A stretch of 64,000 bases of DNA, taken from NCBI RefSeq assembly GCF_002735645.1, contig NZ_PDZG01000016.1, positions 1 through 64,000 on the forward strand. The letters are read 5' to 3'. Source of the stretch: Iodobacter sp. BJB302 (GTDB lineage: Bacteria > Pseudomonadota > Gammaproteobacteria > Burkholderiales > Chitinibacteraceae). Under the pieces are notes generated by a model. That model did no database searches, was not told the DNA's origin, and saw nothing but the letters and a program-made list of their open reading frames with translations. Positions 25,298-35,800 of the stretch are shown here, piece by piece (position 1 is the first letter of the stretch; every line of letters starts with the position of its first letter). A program made the position numbers and the translations under genes.

Positions 25298-27120
25298 TGC
25301 TGCTCCTGTGCTGCTAGTAACTCCAGCTCAAAACAAGCCCCGCCTTCCAGGCGATTGCTGGCCTGCAAATTGCCACCAAAATCACGCACAATCGATAGCG
25401 AAATCGCCAACCCCAAGCCCAAGCCTTCGGCGTCGCCCTTGGTGGTAAAAAAGGGATCAAACACATTAGATAACTGCTCTGCGGCAATGCCGGGGCCATT
25501 ATCAAGTACGCTTATTTTTACTTTGCCTTGCAGCTGCTGCACCGCCAGCGAGATGCTGGCATCGGGCTGGTTTTTTACCGCATCCAAAGCGTTTCTAAGC
25601 AAATTAATCAGCACCTGCTCCAGCCGCACTGCATTGCACAGCACCCAAAGCTGATCGGGCTGCTCGATATTTAACGCCACCCTTTGCTGGCGCAAGCGTT
25701 GCTCCAGTAAAAGCAGGGCATTGGCAATGGATTGCTTCAGCAGTACCGGCTCGGCGCTATTATCGCTTTTTCGGGCAAAAGAGCGCAGCTGGCCGGTGAT
25801 TTTGCCCATGCGCTCGGTGAGTTGGCTGATATGCACCAGATTGCCCGCAACTGCCTCAGCATTGCCGCGCTCCAGTAGCAATTTGGCATTATCGGCCAAG
25901 GCGCGCATGGCCGTCAGTGGCTGGTTGAGTTCATGCGTCACACCGGCGGCCATCTGGCCCAGTACGGCCATTTTACCTGCTTGCACCAGTTCATTTTGCG
26001 CCGCACGCAGATCAAGCTCGGTACGGATACGCTCGGCAATTTCGCGTTGCAGCTGGGTATTGGCCCCTAATAAATCATCGGTACGCGCCGCTACTTTTTG
26101 CTCCAGCTGATCATGGGCCTGCTTAAGTGCCTGGCTGGCGCGCAGATTATCGCGGATGCGCCGCCGCCTTTGCCGCCAGAATAAAAACCAAGCCAGCAAA
26201 GCCAACAGACCCAGGCTGGTACCAAGCAGCACACGGCTCACGCCCTGCCGGATGGGGGTGAGATCCGTAAACAGCACCATTTGCCAACCCAGATCAGGCA
26301 CTTTGGCGGTTTGTACCAGCACATCGGCCTGATCGCTGCCTGTTTTAAAGCGCGCCAATTGAGTGTTGCTATCCAAGCGCTGCTGTTTTAGCAAACCCAG
26401 CTCGGGAAAAACATTGCGGCCATATTGGCGACTCTCTTTAATGTATCGCAGCGTATAGCCAGGCAATGGGGCCAGCGTGTGCCACTTCCAAGCCGGATCG
26501 GTGGCTAAAAAAGCAATGCCGTCTTTATCGCTCACCAGCATGCGCTCGCCCGTTACCCGCCAATTACTTTCCAGCGCATCGAGGCTAACTTTGGCTACCA
26601 CCACACCCAGCACCCGCTCACCATCTCTGATTGGATAAGATAAAAAATAACCGGGTTGCTGCGTGGTAAAGCCCACGCCATAAAAGCGCCCTGCGTAGCC
26701 TAATCGGGCTTGCTGATAATAGGGCCGAAACGCATAGTTGTTGCCGATATAGCTCTGTGGCGTATCCCAGTTACTGGATGCCAGCGCCAGGCCTTCAGCA
26801 TTTAAAACATAAATCGCCGATGCCTGAGCCGCATCGTTCACCGCTTTTAAGTAGCGATTCACCCGCTCTAATTGCACCGCATCCTGCGGCGCGCGCAGCA
26901 AATCAGCCAAATCACGCTGGCTGGATAAAACAAAGGGCAGCCATGTGTAGCGCTCTACCGCATTACGCAAGCTGCCGGTGTAAACATCGAGGCGATGCTG
27001 ACCGGCAGTGCGCAATTGCGCCAGCGCGCTGCGCTCACTCCACTGGGCGGCCAGCCATAACAGGCAGCCCGCCAAGCAAAGTGTCGCTAATATCCATAAA
27101 TATCGCGCTGGTTTAAGCAT
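25294..27120 (-). CDS. DctB-like sensor histidine kinase
   Basis: The 608-residue membrane kinase has an N-terminal helix (about 7-25) and a large periplasmic dCache-type sensor (VLNAEGLALASSNWDTPQSYIGNNYAFRPYYQQA and GYFLSYPIRDGERVLGVVVAKVSL are typical segments). A second helix lies near 295-315. A coiled linker, the phosphorylation motif GVTHELNQPLTAMRALADN and the HATPase domain (LINLLRNALDAV, LDNGPGIA, GLGLGLAIS) follow. Close to DctB of dicarboxylate sensing, but placed with a NitT/TauT-type transporter, so its ligand is probably that transporter's substrate. It starts 2 bp after the ABC ATPase gene. Confidence 0.88.
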   Translation of the reverse strand: MLKPARYLWILATLCLAGCLLWLAAQWSERSALAQLRTAGQHRLDVYTGSLRNAVERYTWLPFVLSSQRDLADLLRAPQDAVQLERVNRYLKAVNDAAQASAIYVLNAEGLALASSNWDTPQSYIGNNYAFRPYYQQARLGYAGRFYGVGFTTQQPGYFLSYPIRDGERVLGVVVAKVSLDALESNWRVTGERMLVSDKDGIAFLATDPAWKWHTLAPLPGYTLRYIKESRQYGRNVFPELGLLKQQRLDSNTQLARFKTGSDQADVLVQTAKVPDLGWQMVLFTDLTPIRQGVSRVLLGTSLGLLALLAWFLFWRQRRRRIRDNLRASQALKQAHDQLEQKVAARTDDLLGANTQLQREIAERIRTELDLRAAQNELVQAGKMAVLGQMAAGVTHELNQPLTAMRALADNAKLLLERGNAEAVAGNLVHISQLTERMGKITGQLRSFARKSDNSAEPVLLKQSIANALLLLEQRLRQQRVALNIEQPDQLWVLCNAVRLEQVLINLLRNALDAVKNQPDASISLAVQQLQGKVKISVLDNGPGIAAEQLSNVFDPFFTTKGDAEGLGLGLAISLSIVRDFGGNLQASNRLEGGACFELELLAAQEQQ

Positions 27121-27122
27121 CT

Positions 27123-27917
27123 TTAATCAGAGCTCAAGCCGCATAGCTCCGCCTGCTGATGGCGCTGCTGCTCTTCCATCACCAGCGCACCAAGCTCACG
27201 TTTAAGCGCATTGAATTCGGCCGAGCTGGGGTCTCGCGGCCTTGGAATATCCACCAGCACATCACGCTTCACCGTGCCCGGGCGGTAAGTGAGCACAATG
27301 ATACGATCTGCCAGATAGATTGATTCCTCGATGCTGTGGGTGACAAACAGTATGGTTTTTTTATGCTCCTGCCAGATTTTAAGCAGCTCATCTTGCAAGC
27401 TGCTGCGGGTAAGCGCATCCAGCGCGCCAAAGGGCTCGTCCATCAGCATAATCGGCGAATTAAGCGCCAAAATACGCGCAATGGCCACACGCTGGCGCAT
27501 GCCGCCAGACAAATCCTTAGGAAAACGCTTGCGAAATTCCACCAGTTTTAGCGTTTCTAGCAGCTCGGCCACTTTGCTATCGATCTGTTCCTGCGGCATT
27601 TTTTGGATGGTCAGGCCAAAGGCAATGTTTTGCTCAACCGTCATCCAGGGGAACAGCGCGTATTCCTGAAACACCATGCCGCGATCTGGCCCGGTGTCTT
27701 TAATCTGCGCGCCATCCACGGTGATGCTGCCGCTGGTTGGATGAGAAAACCCGGCAACCGCGTTCAGCAAAGTTGATTTGCCACAGCCCGAAGGCCCAAG
27801 CAGGCAAACAAACTGCCCGTTAGGGATCTCCAGACTGATATCCCGCAAGGCCACCACATCATCCCCAGGTGTTTTAAAAACTTTATTCACCTGCGCTATT
27901 TTGATTTGTGCCGTCAT
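27123..27917 (-). CDS. ABC transporter ATPase, NitT/TauT (SsuB/TauB) family
   Basis: The 264-residue ATPase has Walker A (GPSGCGKSTLLNAVAGF), Q-loop (MVFQEYALFPWMTVEQNIAFGL), the signature LSGGMRQRVAIARIL and Walker B (IMLMDEPFGALDALT). The GMRQRVAIARAL-type signature and length are those of nitrate/sulfonate/taurine importers. It is third in the operon, 2 bp downstream of the permease gene. Confidence 0.9.
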   Translation of the reverse strand: MTAQIKIAQVNKVFKTPGDDVVALRDISLEIPNGQFVCLLGPSGCGKSTLLNAVAGFSHPTSGSITVDGAQIKDTGPDRGMVFQEYALFPWMTVEQNIAFGLTIQKMPQEQIDSKVAELLETLKLVEFRKRFPKDLSGGMRQRVAIARILALNSPIMLMDEPFGALDALTRSSLQDELLKIWQEHKKTILFVTHSIEESIYLADRIIVLTYRPGTVKRDVLVDIPRPRDPSSAEFNALKRELGALVMEEQQRHQQAELCGLSSD

Positions 27918-27919
27918 GA

Positions 27920-28741
27920 TTAGTGCTCCAGGCCGCGGTGCCAGCGCAACAAGTGGTTATTGAGTTTATTCATTGCCATATCGATTGCTAGGCCCAGTAA
28001 GCCAATGGTCAACATACCCGCAATGATTTTGTCTGACCAAAAATACTCACGCGCTTCCAGAATTCTGAAGCCCAGCCCGTTATTCACTGCAATCATTTCC
28101 GAAACGATCACCACAATAAACGCCGTACCCACCCCGATACGCGCACCGGCCAGAATATACGGCGTGGCCGCTGGTAAGATCACTTTCAGGAACAAGGTGC
28201 TTTGGCTCGCGCCTAAATTACGCGCCGCACGCAGATAAATAGAATCCACCTGACGCACCCCGGCAATAGTATTCATCAATACAGGAAAAAACGCCCCAAT
28301 CACAATCAGGAAAATCGCCGGTGCATTGCCCAAACCAAACCACAAAATAGAGAGCGGGATATAAGCAATCGGTGGAATCGGCCGCAAAACCTGAATCATC
28401 GGATTAAACCAGCTATACACCCGCGGGCTGGCCCCCATAAGCAGCCCCAGCGGCAAAGCCAGCGCTGCGCCAATCGCAAAGCCCACAATTACCCGATACA
28501 GCGTGCCGATGGCATCGTGAATCATCTCGCCCGAAAACAACCAGGCGGTATAGCTGCTCTGGCTGGCGTCATAGGGCTCCATTGGCAATAAATACGCATA
28601 CCAGCGCACCACCACCTGCCATGGGGACGGCAGAATCTGCGGATTTAACCAGCCCGCCATTGCTGCTGCCTGCCAAAGTGCAATCAAAACCACGGGCAGC
28701 CAAAGTCCCGTTACGGCTCGGGTGAATAATGTTTTATTCAT
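27920..28741 (-). CDS. ABC transporter permease, NitT/TauT family
   Basis: The 273-residue protein has about six membrane helices and the BPD_transp_1 EAA-type loop (RAARNLGASQSTLFLKVILPAATPYILAGARIGVGTAF). It starts 10 bp after the binding-protein gene. The loop PMEPYDASQSSYTAWLFSGEM in the first half is long for the family. Inner membrane; the substrate is not clear. Confidence 0.9.
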   Translation of the reverse strand: MNKTLFTRAVTGLWLPVVLIALWQAAAMAGWLNPQILPSPWQVVVRWYAYLLPMEPYDASQSSYTAWLFSGEMIHDAIGTLYRVIVGFAIGAALALPLGLLMGASPRVYSWFNPMIQVLRPIPPIAYIPLSILWFGLGNAPAIFLIVIGAFFPVLMNTIAGVRQVDSIYLRAARNLGASQSTLFLKVILPAATPYILAGARIGVGTAFIVVIVSEMIAVNNGLGFRILEAREYFWSDKIIAGMLTIGLLGLAIDMAMNKLNNHLLRWHRGLEH

Positions 28742-28751
28742 CGGATGGCCC

Positions 28752-29717
28752 TTATTTCACGTTTAAAGATTTCTTAGCCTGATCTAGCAGATCCAGCTTC
28801 ACCCACTCTTTGGCCACTGGCGGCTTCACCATTTTGCCCACGCCATATTTGGCCATAAAATCGGTAGTGATCTGCATATGCTCAACGCTCAGGTTGTAAT
28901 AAAACGGCGAATTAGCAATGGCATCCTGATAGTCATCCACCGTAATCTGACCCTTAAACATATTGCTGCGCACATAGTTTTCGGCGAGCTTAGGATCATC
29001 CATAAAGGCTTTGGTGGCTTGCACAAAGCACTTCATAAATTTTTCTGCCAGCGGGCGATTACTGTTGTAAAGCTTCTCGCTCATCACCAGTGTGCGAATT
29101 GGCTCACCCATCGGCGTTTCATATGGTTTTAGTAATTCCACGCCAAAGCCCTTGTTAATCGCTTGCGAAGCCTGCGGCTCGGATTGCGACATGGCATCAA
29201 TCTGCTTTTGCATCAGCGCCTGGTTCAAATCTGCAAAGGGCAGGTAAACAATTTTGACATCCTTGCCCGGCTTTTCAGACCAGCTCAGATTCGCCTTGGC
29301 CAGCTCCGCCAACAGCGCCAGCTCCTGCGCGCCGCCACGCGCCACCCCTACCGATTTACCTTTAAAATCGGCCACGGCTTTAATCGCAGAGCCCGGCTGC
29401 ACCACAATCCTGATCCCGCCTTTGGCAAAGCCCGCCACCGCATACACCGGCACGCCGCCTGCCCGCCCGGCAATGGCCGCGTCCGCCGCGCTGGCCGCCA
29501 CATCAATCTCGCCCGCAATAATGGCCGGCATAATATCCAGCCCCTTGGCAAACATCCTCTCCTCTACCTTAATCCCACATTTAGGCGCGATTTCCTTGAT
29601 ATACGAGACCGCACCGTAGTGGGCGAATTTAAGATTACCCAGACGAATCACATCTTCTGCGGCATAAGCAGAAAAGGAAGTCATGGCCAGCGATGCGATC
29701 AAAGTAAGTTTCTTCAT
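28752..29717 (-). CDS. ABC transporter periplasmic substrate-binding protein, NMT1/TauA-like
   Basis: The 321-residue secreted protein has a signal peptide (MKKLTLIASLAMTSFSAYA). Its two-lobe fold follows the NMT1/SsuA pattern (EIDVAASAADAAIAGRAGGVPVYAVAGFAKGG, then LKGKSVGVARGG-like strand). Likely ligands of this family include sulfonates, nitrate, pyrimidine precursors and aromatic acids, and the sequence alone does not decide. It is the first gene of the operon and sits about 50 nt downstream of a sigma-54 promoter. Confidence 0.88.
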   Translation of the reverse strand: MKKLTLIASLAMTSFSAYAAEDVIRLGNLKFAHYGAVSYIKEIAPKCGIKVEERMFAKGLDIMPAIIAGEIDVAASAADAAIAGRAGGVPVYAVAGFAKGGIRIVVQPGSAIKAVADFKGKSVGVARGGAQELALLAELAKANLSWSEKPGKDVKIVYLPFADLNQALMQKQIDAMSQSEPQASQAINKGFGVELLKPYETPMGEPIRTLVMSEKLYNSNRPLAEKFMKCFVQATKAFMDDPKLAENYVRSNMFKGQITVDDYQDAIANSPFYYNLSVEHMQITTDFMAKYGVGKMVKPPVAKEWVKLDLLDQAKKSLNVK

Positions 29718-29774
29718 TGCAACTCCGTAGCTAAAGGTAAGGGCAGACAGCCTGACAGGCTTCCCTTAGCTATT

Positions 29775-29792
29775 TAGCAATTAGCTTGCCAG
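29775..29792 (-). promoter_or_regulatory. Sigma-54 (RpoN) promoter of the ABC transporter/two-component operon
   Basis: On the minus strand CTGGCAAGCTAATTGCTA fits the -24/-12 consensus (TGGCAC-N5-TTGC). The GG and GC dinucleotides are exactly 10 bp apart and the only core mismatch is C to A after GGCA. Expected transcription start is near 29766, about 49 nt before the ATG. The operon itself encodes a sigma-54 activator. Confidence 0.75.
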
Positions 29793-29817
29793 CATGCTGA
29801 CACAGGCCAACTACACT

Positions 29818-29829
29818 GCAAGCCCTTGC
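29818..29829. promoter_or_regulatory. Candidate upstream activator palindrome
   Basis: GCAAG-CC-CTTGC is a 12-bp inverted repeat about 28 bp upstream of the -24 element. It may bind the DctD-like activator encoded at the end of the operon. A single site this close is not typical of NtrC-type enhancers, which usually lie about 100 bp away, so confidence is low. Confidence 0.35.
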
Positions 29830-30097
29830 TTACAAAGAAAAAACGACGCGATGCTGATTATTCCGCTGATACCGATGATGGCGAAACTACAGAATCAGGC
29901 GATATTAAATGGCGGAAAACCGCCTTAATTCACAATGATTCGATGCAATATGCTGATCTGTTTAAATAAACTGACGGCGCAAAGAACCCAAAAGATGTAA
30001 CACCATAAAACTTACTTACACACAGCAACCCTATCCACTGCCACTCCCCGCCCCTTTCTCCTATAAACTACAGCACCACCTTATATTTGGCTGAGTT

Positions 30098-32665
30098 ATG
30101 CGTCCTGTCAGTGCCATCCGGGCTTCTTATGCGGCTGATAAAGCCGCCTTACACCAACGCTTTGCTATCCCAAGCGAAGCCTTGCCTATTCTTGCGGAAC
30201 TGACGCAGCTGACTGATCGCACCTTAAGCGAGCTGTGGGGCAGGCATCAGTTTATTGATGAGGTACTGCTGGTGGCCGTTGGGGGCTATGGCCGAGGGGA
30301 ATTGTTCCCCTATTCAGATGTGGATTTACTGATTTTATTGCCCGATCTGCCCTCGCCTGCACTCTTAGAAAAGCTGGAAGTCTTTGTGGGTGAGCTATGG
30401 GATATTGGCTTGGAAGTAGGCCATTCGGTACGCACCACGGCGGACTGCATGCACGAGGCGGAAAAAGATATCACCGTGCAAACGGCTATTTTAGAAGCTC
30501 GGCTTTTGGTGGGGGACCCGGAGCGCTTTAAAGAATTTTATGACACGGTGCATCGCTATATCGATACCAAGGAATTCTTTGAGGCCAAATTATTAGAGCA
30601 GCAGGCACGCTATGGCCGCTTTCAAAACGCTACTTATAATCTTGAGCCCAATATCAAAGAAGCACCGGGTGGATTACGCGATTTGCATTTAATTGGCTGG
30701 ATTGCCGCCAGCCAGGGTTTGGGCCGCGATTGGCATGCGCTGGCGCAGCTTAAAATGCTGACCGATGAAGAAATCATTAAATTAGAAAATGCCGAGCGGG
30801 TATTACGCGCCTATCGCATTCAATTGCACTGGCGGGCTAAACGCCGTGAAGATCGTATTCTTTTTGATTACCAGCACACGCTGGCCAGTGATTTTAAATT
30901 TGAAGACAGCGAGAAAGGCTCAATTCGCCTGCGGGCCAGCGAAGCGCTGATGGCCACCTATTACCGCTCTGCCCGCATTATCAGCCAGCTTGCGCCTTTA
31001 TTATTAGAAGCCCTGAAGGCGCGTATTTTTTCGCAGGTTGGCATTGAGATTCGCCCGATTAATGAATTCTTTCAATTACGTGGCTCGTCCATTGAAATCA
31101 CCTCACCCGATGTGTTTGAGCGCCAGCCTTCAACCATACTGGAATTATTCTGGCAATTAGAGCGCATAAGAGATGCCCGGGATATCAGCCCCGCCACGCT
31201 CAGGGCGCTTTGGCATGCCAGATCCAGTATTGATGATAATTTTCGCAGTAACCCTGTTAATCAGCAGCGCTTTATTGATATTTTCCGCGAGCCGCGCGGC
31301 TTAACGCGTGTATTGCGCCGCATGAATCAATACGGTGTATTAGGCCGCTTTATTCCGGAATTCGGGCAAATTGTTGGCCGTATGCAGCATGATTTATTTC
31401 ATGTTTATACCGTGGATGAACACACCTTAATGGTATTACGCAATGTGCGGCGCTTTGCGGTGAATGCCTTTACCCATGAATACCCAATGTGTTCACGCCT
31501 ATTGGCGGAATTCGATCGGCCCGAAGTTTTATATCTGGCAGCGCTGTTTCACGATATTGGCAAGGGGCGTGGCGGCGATCATTCCCTCTTAGGCAAAGAA
31601 ATTGCGGCTAAATGGTGCGCCAGCATGCCGCTGCCTGATGAGGATGCCCAGCTGATCACCTGGCTGGTAGAGCATCACCTCACCATGTCGGCCGTAGCGC
31701 AAAAACAGGATGTGTATGATCCTGAAACCATTCAGGCCTTTGCAACTTGGGTGGGGGATCAGCGCAAGCTCACCGCTATTTACCTGCTAACTGTGGCCGA
31801 TATCCGCGGCACCAGCCCCAAGGTGTGGAATGCGTGGAAAGCCAAGCTGCTTGAAGATTTATTTAAAGCCACTCAGCACCTATTTAGCAACACCAGTAGT
31901 AATCGATCATGGCTAGCGGAGCGTCAAGACGAAGCGCTGCGCTTAATTCGCCTGCATGGCTTACGCCAAGAAGCGCATGAAGATTTCTGGAAAGTGCTCG
32001 ATACCGTGTATTTCTTACGCCACGACGCCAAAGAAATTGCTTGGCACACCCGCATGCTTTTTCCCCGTGTAAACACGCTTAAACCGGTGGTGCGAGCACG
32101 GCTTTCAGAATCAGGCGAAGGCTTGCAAGTGATGGTATACAGCCAAGATAAAAATGATTTATTCGCACAAATTTGCAGCTTTTTTGAGCGCGCTGGCTAT
32201 ACCATTTTTGACGCGCATATTCATACCACGCAAAATGGCTATGCCTTAGATAGTTTCTATATTTATATCCCCGATAATCGGGTAGACAATTACCGTGATT
32301 TAATTGGCTATATCGAGTTTGAACTCAGCCAGCAATTAGAAAAAGGGCTGCCGCTCGCCTCGGTGCATAAAACACGCATATCCCGCCAACTTAAACATTT
32401 CCCCATTCAGCCGCATGTGATGATACGTGCGGATGAGCGTGGCAAATACCATGTTTTATCAATCGCAGCAGGAGATAGAACCGGCTTGCTTTCGACCATT
32501 GCCAGAGTATTGGCGAAGAATAGAATTGAGATTCAATCGGCAAAAATTATGACGCTGGGCGAGCGGGCTGAAGATAATTTCTTAATTAGCGGGGAATTAC
32601 TCAAAGATCAACACGCCTCGCGCGCTTTAGAGGCGGAGCTGTTGCAGGCGATTCATGCGCATTAG
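30098..32665 (+). CDS. glnD: [Protein-PII] uridylyltransferase / uridylyl-removing enzyme GlnD
   Basis: GlnD senses glutamine and modifies PII proteins, setting nitrogen status. The 855-residue protein has the nucleotidyltransferase motif GGYGRGELFPYSDVDLLIL (about residues 65-83), the HD-domain motif ALFHDIGKGRGGDHS (about 485-500) and two C-terminal ACT domains (near 680-760 and 790-850, the latter with LSIAAGDRTGLLSTIARVL). The length is normal for the family. It lies alone, convergent with the hybrid kinase downstream. Confidence 0.96.
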   Translation: MRPVSAIRASYAADKAALHQRFAIPSEALPILAELTQLTDRTLSELWGRHQFIDEVLLVAVGGYGRGELFPYSDVDLLILLPDLPSPALLEKLEVFVGELWDIGLEVGHSVRTTADCMHEAEKDITVQTAILEARLLVGDPERFKEFYDTVHRYIDTKEFFEAKLLEQQARYGRFQNATYNLEPNIKEAPGGLRDLHLIGWIAASQGLGRDWHALAQLKMLTDEEIIKLENAERVLRAYRIQLHWRAKRREDRILFDYQHTLASDFKFEDSEKGSIRLRASEALMATYYRSARIISQLAPLLLEALKARIFSQVGIEIRPINEFFQLRGSSIEITSPDVFERQPSTILELFWQLERIRDARDISPATLRALWHARSSIDDNFRSNPVNQQRFIDIFREPRGLTRVLRRMNQYGVLGRFIPEFGQIVGRMQHDLFHVYTVDEHTLMVLRNVRRFAVNAFTHEYPMCSRLLAEFDRPEVLYLAALFHDIGKGRGGDHSLLGKEIAAKWCASMPLPDEDAQLITWLVEHHLTMSAVAQKQDVYDPETIQAFATWVGDQRKLTAIYLLTVADIRGTSPKVWNAWKAKLLEDLFKATQHLFSNTSSNRSWLAERQDEALRLIRLHGLRQEAHEDFWKVLDTVYFLRHDAKEIAWHTRMLFPRVNTLKPVVRARLSESGEGLQVMVYSQDKNDLFAQICSFFERAGYTIFDAHIHTTQNGYALDSFYIYIPDNRVDNYRDLIGYIEFELSQQLEKGLPLASVHKTRISRQLKHFPIQPHVMIRADERGKYHVLSIAAGDRTGLLSTIARVLAKNRIEIQSAKIMTLGERAEDNFLISGELLKDQHASRALEAELLQAIHAH

Positions 32666-32833
32666 TGCATCCCCCCGTTTACACCCTCAAATGGCCTGAC
32701 AAGGGATTACGCCACAGTGTAATGACGATGATTAAGCGGGGAATTTTGTGCTGAGCCCGGATTCCACCGTCAGCAAAACAATTCAGTCAGCCTGCATTTT
32801 TATAGCGGCGGATGGGGCTTTATTTAAATCAGT

Positions 32834-35800
32834 TTATTGAAATTCGCCGTATTTTTCTAATAGCGTTTCACACTGTTTTTGCCCCCGCATAAAATCAAAT
32901 GCGCCCATTGCCTCGTACAAGGCTTTAAGCTCGGGAGCGGCCGTACGGGCGTATTTTTTTTGCAGCCGGGCATGCACATCAAAGGCTAATAAATCCGAGC
33001 CTTTTAACAGACTATGTAATTCTTTAATATCTGCCAGAAATTGCGAGGTATCCGGCACCGCCTCTGCTGGCGCGGCCTGGCTATAGCTCAAAGCGAGCGG
33101 CTCGATCAGTTGGCTGCTGGCAAGCACGGCATCCCTCAGTGCCTCGCAAAGTGCATCGTGCTCCGTGGCCGCTGTTTTAAGCTCATCCTCTGTTTGTTGA
33201 GCAACCGCCGCTAAATAGCTGGCCCCGACTGTAGCGGCAAGCCCTTTTAAGGTATGCATTAAACGGCGGGCTTCTTCTCTTTTTCCTGCCCGTAAAAAAG
33301 CATCCAGCTGGGCCGGCATACCGCTGATTTCCGACAAAAAAGATTGCAAAACACGGCCATATAAACCGGTGTTATTTCCCAGACGCTCTAAAGCACCGGC
33401 AAAATCATTTTCATCTTTAATCGTACATTGCGCTTCGTCCGGCACGCTGGTGATTTCGCTGTTCAAAGCCAATTGATGCCGGTTTTGCCTGACCTGGCTT
33501 TGCACAATCTGAATAAGATGCATCAAATCAAATGGCTTACCAATATGATCATTCATCCCTGCAGCAAGACAGGCCTCGCGGTCTGAATCCATGGCATTGG
33601 CCGTCATGGCGATCACAGGCAAAGTGGCCATACCCAGTCCATGCCGGATGATATGCGTTGCCGTATAACCATCCATCACGGGCATTTGCACATCCATCAG
33701 CACTGCATCAAAAGGGCGGGATGCATTAACAATGGCATCAATCCCAGCCTTCCCGTTTGCAGCCAGCTCTACCTGTGCGCCTTCTGCGCTGAGCAGCTCT
33801 TGTGCCACCTGCTGATTCATTAAATTGTCTTCAACCACCAAGAGGCGCAGCCCAATCAGTCGGCAAGGCTTCAATCCTGGCTGACGCGGCCTGCTGCGTA
33901 AATTACCCAGGCCAGCCCGCGCATCAGCCACCGCATCAAACAGCATCGAGGCCGTAACTGGTTTCACCAGAAAACTATTCAGGGCGGCCTGCTCTTCGCT
34001 GCTGCGCTGAGCCAGCAACTCCCGGCCATGCGTTGTCACCATCACAATTACAGGGGTATCCGTGGCCAGCAGGATTTTCCTGATCCGTAGAATAGTTTCC
34101 CAGCCGTCCATATCCGGCATATGCCAATCCACAAAAATAGCCTGATAGCCCCCCTGCGCCAAAGCCGGGCACGCCTCCACTTTAGCAATCGCCTCTTGCC
34201 CGCTCCGGGCCACATCCACCTGCCAGCCCCAGGAACGGGCCATATCCACCATCAGCCCGCGGGCGATTTCATTATCATCCACCACCAATACATGCAAATG
34301 ATTTAGCCCCCCCACAAAGCTTGAGCGGTCTGCCTCTTCTGCTAAAGCATCCACGGCAGGCAGTATGATTTCAAAGTAAAAGGTGCTGCCCTTCCCTGCC
34401 TCGCTTTCCAGCATCAGGCTGCCACCCATCATTTCAACCAATCGCCTAGAAATAGATAAACCCAGCCCCGTCCCGCCAAAGCGCCGCGTAGTGGATGATT
34501 CGGCCTGAGTAAACCCTTCAAAAATATGCCTCTGATTTCCGGCTGTAATGCCAATACCGCTATCTTTCACTGAAATACGTAATGAGATTTGATCTTCAAT
34601 CTGGCCAAGCAGTTTTATTTGAATAATGACTTCGCCTGTTTCAGTAAATTTAATGGCATTGCCCGCCAGATTAATCAGAACTTGCCGCAGCCGCAATACA
34701 TCACCAATCAGAGCCTTAGGCATGGATTGATCAATATCGAATAATACCTCGATGGGTTTGGCGCCAATATTGGCCGATAGAATAACGGATAAATCCCGCA
34801 TCAGCCTGTCTAATCGAAACGGCTGCGGATCCAGCTCCATTTTGCCGGCTTCCATTTTAGAAAAATCCAGAATATCATTCAGCAGCCCTAATAAAGACTG
34901 CGCCGCACCTTCTGTTTTAGTGGTGTAATCGAGCTGCCTGTCGCTTAATTCGGTATTTTGCAATAATTTAAGCATGCCCAGAATCGCATTCATTGGTGTG
35001 CGAATTTCATGGCTCATATTGGCTAAAAACTGGCTTTTTGCCACCGTTGCCGCCTCGGCCCTGGCTTTTGCAGCCTGCAAAGATAATTCATAATTTTTAA
35101 TTTCAGTGATATCAGTACATATAGAAATATATTGCTCAGCTACTGCATTAATTCCCATCAGGGGCACAATGGTGGCATTCACCCAATAAAACTGCCCGAG
35201 TTTGTTTTTATTTTTAATTTCACCATGCCAGACCTGCCCGCGGCTAATAGCAGACCAAAGCGCAGCAAAAAAAGCAGCCGGGTGGAATTCTGAATTAAGA
35301 ATACGATGATTCTGCCCCAGCAATTCATCCCTGGAATAAGCAGAAATATTACAAAACAAATCGTTGGCATACACAATCACGCCATTTAAATCAGTAATGC
35401 TGACAATAGCATGCTGATCAAGTGCAAACTTTTGGTGATTTAATTCGCTGTTTTGCGTTAATAAGCGCGCTGAAACATGATTAAGCGCCTCACCTAAAGC
35501 CTGGATTTCTGAAGACTCGCCTGATACCTGAAGCTTTGCCCCAAGAGCGTGATCCAGACCGGTGGCAAACCGGGTGGCCTGTTGCAAGGCCCGGATGGGC
35601 GGCCCCAGCAGGCATTTAAGTAAAACCAGCGTACCGGTGATGGCCAGTGCAATAATCAGCAACGCCTGAGCCCATATGGCGATCACCTCCTGGTTTAAAC
35701 CATCGGTGCGATAGCTCACCCTGACCCAACCCACATGACTGCCCGCCATAACCGGGTGCCAAGCCGACCTGGTTTGCTTGCCGGCCAAATGATGAAGACT

